The position numbers were made by a program, and so were the translations under genes. The notes below the pieces were generated by a model, which saw nothing but the letters and a program-made list of their open reading frames with translations, had not been told where the DNA came from and made no database searches. A stretch of 64,000 nucleotides of DNA, taken from positions 620,001 through 684,000 of the forward strand of contig JAEYGI010000040.1 of assembly GCA_023402395.1 (NCBI GenBank). Reading direction: 5' to 3'. How positions within the stretch are numbered: the stretch's first letter is position 1; each line of letters begins with the position of its first letter. Positions 60,578-64,000 of this stretch are shown here, in pieces. The stretch is from Bacillota bacterium. Lineage in GTDB: Bacteria > Bacillota > UBA4882 > UBA8346.

Positions 60578-61153
60578 ATGAAGCGGTGCCCGTGGGCAGG
60601 CGAGGAGCCTTTGTATATTGAATACCACGACCGAGAATGGGGCGTCCCGGTTCATGATGACCGCACACTGTTTGAATTTTTAATTTTGGAAAGCGCTCAA
60701 GCCGGTTTAAGCTGGATCACGATTCTCCGTAAACGGGAGAATTACCGTCAGGCATTCGCTGATTTTGACCCGGTCCGCATTGCTGCGTTCAATGATGAAC
60801 AACTCGCCGCATTAATGAAAGATCCGGGGATTATTCGCAATCGCCGCAAAATTGAAACGACGGCAACTAATGCCAGGGCCTTTCTTGCGGTTCAGCGGGA
60901 ATTCGGGAGCTTTGACAGTTATATCTGGGGTTTTGTTGACGGCCAGCCAAAAGTCAATCATTGGACGAGTCTTGGCGAAGTGCCAGCGGTAACGCCGGAG
61001 TCGACGGCGATGAGCCGGGATTTGCAGCGGAGGGGCTTTCGTTTTGTAGGTCCGACCATTTGTTATGCATACATGCAGGCGGTTGGGATGGTCAACGATC
61101 ATCTGGTAGATTGCTTTCGACACTCGGAGTGCATTCAACTACAATCCCGTTAA
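60578..61153 (+). CDS. tag: DNA-3-methyladenine glycosylase I
   Basis: Base-excision repair enzyme removing 3-methyladenine. 191 aa: KRCPWAGEEPLYIEYHDREWGVPVHDDRTLFEFL at the start, QAGLSWITILRKRENYRQAF, then RGFRFVGPTICYAYMQAVGMVNDH and a terminal His-Cys pair (DCFRHSEC); Cys4 and His17 with the C-terminal pair bind the structural zinc. ATG at 60578 has GGCGGAG just upstream. First of a group of small redox/metabolic genes running to 62.6 kb. Confidence 0.95.
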   Translation: MKRCPWAGEEPLYIEYHDREWGVPVHDDRTLFEFLILESAQAGLSWITILRKRENYRQAFADFDPVRIAAFNDEQLAALMKDPGIIRNRRKIETTATNARAFLAVQREFGSFDSYIWGFVDGQPKVNHWTSLGEVPAVTPESTAMSRDLQRRGFRFVGPTICYAYMQAVGMVNDHLVDCFRHSECIQLQSR

Positions 61154-61173
61154 ACGATACCAGGAGGTTCCCT

Positions 61174-61785
61174 TTGAACGGCATCCTATATCAAGGAGAA
61201 ATATTTTTTCCAAGTAAAGTGGTTTGCGTCGGCCGGAATTACGTGGAACATATCCGGGAGTTAAACAACGAGGTGCCTGGGGAACCGGTTTTATTTATCA
61301 AACCGAACAGCGCTATTGCTGACGAATTAATCCTACCGGAATTACCGTGCCGGTTCGAGGGTGAGCTTTCATTCTTAATAAAAAAAGGCCAATTAAGCGC
61401 GGTTGCTTTTGGATTGGACTTGACATTGGGCGAACTTCAAAATCAGTTGAAAGCCAAAGGGCTCCCCTGGGAACGCGCCAAAGCTTTTGACGGTTCGGCT
61501 TTATTTAGTGAATTTCGGCCGGTGGTTCCCGCCGATCTGCCCGAACTGCGGTTGGAGTTATGGCTGAACGGTTTGCTTCAACAACAGGGGGTTCCGGAAC
61601 AAATGATTTACCCACCCTTTGTTCTGCTGGAAGCGATCCGCCGCTGCTTTACTCTGGAAGACAATGACGTCGTAATGACGGGAACGCCTAGCGGAGTAAA
61701 GGAATTAATCCAAGGAGACCGTTTGCGCGGCCTGATTTTTCTTCGAAACAAACTCTTGATCGAGCGAGAATGGTTGGTTCAATAA
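61174..61785 (+). CDS. Fumarylacetoacetate hydrolase (FAH) family protein
   Basis: 203 aa of the FAH/acylpyruvase fold: VCVGRNYVEHIRELNNEVPGEPVLFIKPNSAI near the start, ELSFLIK with the metal-binding Glu, and the C-terminal DNDVVMTGTPSGVKEL. Length and motifs match short members acting on acylpyruvates or oxaloacetate, but parts of the usual metal-site region (EGELSF for EGELA/VVI) are modified. AGGAGG at 61162-61167 supports the TTG at 61174; the frame is open upstream inside tag without a start signal. Confidence 0.85.
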   Translation: MNGILYQGEIFFPSKVVCVGRNYVEHIRELNNEVPGEPVLFIKPNSAIADELILPELPCRFEGELSFLIKKGQLSAVAFGLDLTLGELQNQLKAKGLPWERAKAFDGSALFSEFRPVVPADLPELRLELWLNGLLQQQGVPEQMIYPPFVLLEAIRRCFTLEDNDVVMTGTPSGVKELIQGDRLRGLIFLRNKLLIEREWLVQ

Positions 61786-61801
61786 CCGCTTCGGAGGAAG
61801 T

Positions 61802-62083
61802 ATGAATACTAAGCATGCCGAAGGAAAGAGCAAAGGGAGTATTCTCCTGCTAACGCTGAGTACTTGCATTTGGTGCCGCAGGACTAAGCAATTGTTGGCG
61901 GATTTAGGTATCGCCTACGATTATGTGGATATCGATCTGGCGGAAGGATTGGATAAGGATGAAGCCGTAGCAATCCTTGAACGCTGGAATCCCGACCGTT
62001 CGTTTCCGACAATGATCATTAACGATGAACACTGTATCATCGGTTACCAAGCGGATCAAATCACGGAGGTACTGGGAGCTTGA
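61802..62083 (+). CDS. Glutaredoxin-family protein
   Basis: 93-aa thioredoxin-fold protein with an N-terminal extension, active site STCIWCRR (dithiol CxxC near residue 25), the cis-Pro segment FPTMIIND and the GYQADQI C-terminal helix start. GGAGG precedes the ATG. Its stop overlaps the TTG start of the following reductase (TTGA), so the two proteins are made together, which suggests that the glutaredoxin is the electron acceptor of that reductase. Confidence 0.9.
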   Translation: MNTKHAEGKSKGSILLLTLSTCIWCRRTKQLLADLGIAYDYVDIDLAEGLDKDEAVAILERWNPDRSFPTMIINDEHCIIGYQADQITEVLGA

Positions 62084-62598
62084 ACTCGGAAAAACCGGCG
62101 AGTACCCCGGAAGTTGACGAATTATTGCGGAAGCTGGAAAAGGACGCCATGGCATCGGGATATCATTTGAATCCGGACTTGGAGTTCACCCGGGCTCTAG
62201 TGGAAGGGTTGCTCATCAATGAGCGGCGCTACGGCTATCCGTCCTGCCCTTGCCGTCTGGCATCGGGAGCCAGGGACAAAGACATAGATATCATCTGCCC
62301 GTGCAATTATCGCGATCCGGACTTGGACGAACATGGCAGTTGTTATTGCGCTTTATATGTTTCCAGCGAGATAGCGCGGGGAGAAGCAAAAGCAAAATCC
62401 ATTCCGGAACGGCGTCCGCCGGAATCGAAACGCGTTAGTTCCGTTAGTCCTGAAACTAAACCGTCTACTATTCCAGCCGGGTTGCCTTTCCCGGTCTGGC
62501 GTTGCTCGGTATGCGGATATCTGTGCGCCAGGGAGCAGCCGCCGGAGGTCTGCCCGATCTGCAAGGTAAAAAAAGAGCGATTTAGTCGTTTTTTTTGA
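62080..62598 (+). CDS. Ferredoxin-thioredoxin reductase catalytic-like subunit fused to a rubredoxin-like domain
   Basis: 172 aa. Residues about 5-95 match the FTR catalytic chain: SCPCRLASG, ICPCNYRDPDL and GSCYCALYV provide the three Cys-x-Cys pairs that hold the [4Fe-4S] cluster and active disulfide (CYC replaces the common CHC). After a Pro/Ser/Lys-rich linker, residues about 135-170 form a rubredoxin-like knuckle pair (WRCSVCGY, VCPICKV). So reducing power could enter through the rubredoxin part and reach the coupled glutaredoxin (inference). TTG start at 62080 overlaps the glutaredoxin stop. Confidence 0.88.
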   Translation: MNSEKPASTPEVDELLRKLEKDAMASGYHLNPDLEFTRALVEGLLINERRYGYPSCPCRLASGARDKDIDIICPCNYRDPDLDEHGSCYCALYVSSEIARGEAKAKSIPERRPPESKRVSSVSPETKPSTIPAGLPFPVWRCSVCGYLCAREQPPEVCPICKVKKERFSRFF

Positions 62599-62611
62599 TC
62601 CGGTTGGCAGG

Positions 62612-63208
62612 TTACCATTTTGGGCCAAGAGTCTCAGGTTGGTAATGATCAATATAATGAAGCGCTTCTTTCACTTTGCTGGTCACAAAATATAAATTTC
62701 GGCATTCTGGTTTTGCAAACCGCTTATCAATGATAAATTCAAATTGTTCCAGAAGTTTATCAAAGAAGCCTGCTATATTCAGGATAACGATCGGCTTTTG
62801 ATGATAATCAAGCTGTTTGAGAGTAATAATTTCCAGAAGTTCTTCCAACGTTCCATATCCGCCCGGCAAGGCGATAAACGCGTCGGAACGGGAGTCCATG
62901 ATCGCTTTCCGTTCCCGCATCGTTTCGGTGACAATCAATTCATTGCAATCTTCGTAAACAACCCCTTTGATGTTCAGGGCGCGAGGAATGACGCCGATCA
63001 CTTCCCCTTGAGATTGGTGGACCGCTTTGGCCACTTCACCCATCAGCCCCAGCAGACCGCCGCCAAATAGCATAGTGTCGCGACGAAGCGCTAATTCCTT
63101 TCCCAACTCGGCCGCGGCTTCAAAATAGACCCGATCAATGACTCGGCTGGATGAACAATAAACACAGATCACCTTTTGTATAGGAATCACTCCTGTCCAT
63201 TTGAGCAT
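62612..63208 (-). CDS. LOG-family (TIGR00730) Rossmann protein, probable nucleoside 5'-monophosphate phosphoribohydrolase
   Basis: 198 aa with the lysine-decarboxylase-like signatures: VYCSSS near the start, GGGLLGLMGEVAKAV, ETMRERKAIMDSRSDAFIALPGGYGTLEELLEIITLKQL. The PGGxGT and ETMxxRK motifs match LOG enzymes that release bases from nucleoside monophosphates, including cytokinin precursors. The open frame extends to 63223, but a TGG-TATAAT -10 at 63230-63222 overlaps it, so a later start is needed; the ATG at 63208 is taken although its ribosome site is poor. The GTG at 63190 is another possibility. Confidence 0.85.
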   Translation of the reverse strand: MLKWTGVIPIQKVICVYCSSSRVIDRVYFEAAAELGKELALRRDTMLFGGGLLGLMGEVAKAVHQSQGEVIGVIPRALNIKGVVYEDCNELIVTETMRERKAIMDSRSDAFIALPGGYGTLEELLEIITLKQLDYHQKPIVILNIAGFFDKLLEQFEFIIDKRFAKPECRNLYFVTSKVKEALHYIDHYQPETLGPKW

Positions 63209-63221
63209 CAGTTTAAAAGAC

Positions 63222-63230
63222 ATTATACCA
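63222..63230 (-). promoter_or_regulatory. Extended -10 promoter of the LOG-family gene
   Basis: On the minus strand TGG immediately followed by TATAAT. The -35 region is only T rich (TTTTTA-like). It lies inside the longest open frame and so shifts the gene start downstream. Confidence 0.55.
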
Positions 63231-63292
63231 TTAATTGATATGGGTAAAAAAGAGAAAAGATCACATTAATAATGAAAGGGGGTCTCGAAAAA

Positions 63293-63796
63293 ATGAGCGA
63301 ACCAAAAATCTTGATCATCTATTATTCATTGGAAGGAAATACCCGATTTATCGCCGAGACCATCGTTGACGAAACCAAGGGGGAAATAATCGAACTTAAA
63401 CCCAAACAAGAACTCCGTTCCAAGGGGTTCATGAAATACGTTTGGGGAGGCCGGCAGGTCGTCACCAAACAGACTCCGGAATTGTTCCCTTTGGAAACGA
63501 ATCCCGCTGATTACGATCTGTTGTTCATCGGGTCTCCGGTTTGGGCGTTTTCCTATGCTCCGGCTTTGCATACCTTTTTTAAAACCAACCCGGTCTCCGG
63601 AAAGCGAATTGCGCTTTTTTGCTGCAATGAGGGGGGACTCGGCAAGACTTTTGAAAAGATGAAGGAGGCCTTGACCGGAAACGAGTTTGTGGGAGAGCAA
63701 CAGTTTATTGCCCCGCTGACCCGCAATCGAGCCGAAAACGAGCGAAAAGCCAAAGAATGGGCTGCTGCGATTCTCGATAAGAGCAAAATTAAATGA
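63293..63796 (+). CDS. Flavodoxin-family protein
   Basis: 167 aa FMN-binding electron carrier or reductase: ILIIYYSLEGNTRFIAETI is the phosphate-binding loop, IGSPVWAFSYAPALHTFF the flavin-stacking region with Trp, and FCCNEGG the third loop. This layout is that of the single-domain flavodoxin_4-like group found in clostridia; the partner is unknown. The long open frame begins at 63272 but GGGGG at 63278-63282 supports the ATG at 63293. Confidence 0.88.
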   Translation: MSEPKILIIYYSLEGNTRFIAETIVDETKGEIIELKPKQELRSKGFMKYVWGGRQVVTKQTPELFPLETNPADYDLLFIGSPVWAFSYAPALHTFFKTNPVSGKRIALFCCNEGGLGKTFEKMKEALTGNEFVGEQQFIAPLTRNRAENERKAKEWAAAILDKSKIK

Positions 63797-63848
63797 TTTT
63801 CGGTTTTTATCAATTCGATCATGAGTATTGTATACATGTCAAATTTTG

Positions 63849-63877
63849 TTGACAGCAGGCGCCCGGCATAATAAAAT
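63849..63877 (+). promoter_or_regulatory. Promoter of the gene at the right edge
   Basis: TTGACA at 63849-63854, 17-base spacer, TAAAAT at 63872-63877. A second TATAAT occurs at 63921-63926 without a matching -35. Leader of about 90 bases. Confidence 0.7.
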
Positions 63878-63976
63878 GAGACTAAATTAAACTGGGGGAA
63901 TGATTGTTTTTTCTGTGTATTATAATGTTTTTGCAATGTTTATTTAATAATCACCAAGGAAAGGGAGAACTGACCA

Positions 63977-64000
63977 ATGAACAATGCGTTGCAAGCCTGG
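63977..64000 (+). CDS. Start of an unidentified gene (cut by window edge)
   Basis: ATG at 63977 with AAGGGAGA about ten bases upstream and a good promoter before it; only the residues MNNALQAW are visible, too few to name a product. Confidence 0.6.

Overview
The window is a chromosomal stretch from an endospore-forming, anaerobic or fermentative Bacillota (Firmicute). Spore genes (four CotS-type coat kinases, a SpoVD-like transpeptidase with PASTA domains, an alpha/beta-type SASP plus a divergent relative), a meso-diaminopimelate-type MurE (DNPR motif), strong AGGAGG ribosome sites, many TTG/GTG starts and acetate kinase together with formate-THF ligase support this. The genus cannot be fixed from the sequence; a Hydrogenispora-like or other deep-branching, moderately GC-rich clostridial lineage would fit (inference only). 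No rRNA, CRISPR array, prophage or insertion sequence is visible.

Layout. 1-7.4 kb: end of gpmI, eno, secG, a chemoreceptor, a hotdog thioesterase, ackA and smpB, then ssrA (tmRNA, 7.56-7.91 kb). 8.4-16 kb: a Cof-type HAD phosphatase, an Fpg/Nei-like protein lacking the catalytic proline, three overlapping minus-strand CotS-like kinases, and a divergent plus-strand set (55-aa membrane peptide, fourth CotS-like kinase, PHP phosphoesterase). 16-27 kb: a rearranged division/cell-wall cluster mraZ-rsmH-ftsL-spoVD-murE-murF-mraY-ftsW-murA, with MraZ boxes upstream and no murD, murG, murC or ftsQ. 27-42 kb: fhs, guaA (a long, eukaryote-like form), an unknown gene, an AT-rich DUF998 membrane gene, sdaA, HAD, Fe-ADH, a LarA-family nickel enzyme, a DUF486 protein, transketolase, an RluA enzyme and the SASP pair. 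42-55 kb: the lipid/ribosome/segregation block yceD-rpmF-plsX-fabD-fabG-acpP-fabF-rnc-sigma-smc-ftsY-miaB. 55-64 kb: a second RluA enzyme, aroF-tyrA-PHP, six tRNAs (Val, Asp, Phe, Gly, Cys, Leu), tag, an FAH-family enzyme, a glutaredoxin/ferredoxin-thioredoxin-reductase pair, a LOG-family protein, a flavodoxin and the first codons of another gene.

The most unusual signal is not a gene. Several long intergenic spacers are built from degenerate tandem units of exactly 21 bp, two helical turns of B-DNA: array C after ssrA (8020-8271), A before the Fpg-like gene (9491-9700) and B before sdaA (32530-32844), with weaker D before eno (about 1286-1453) and E before aroF (about 56280-56447). A and B are homologous unit by unit. 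Many of their units hold a small dyad (GGCAA..TTGCC, GGGAA..TTCCC, CGGCAT..ATGCCG) whose arms change together, which points to conserved DNA or RNA structure more than to protein coding. D and E share a 20-mer at 19/20 identity. These arrays look like a dispersed, still diverging repeat family of unknown role.

Promoters of the sigma-A type (often with an extended TGn -10) and intrinsic terminators can be read directly at many gene boundaries and define the transcription units listed below.
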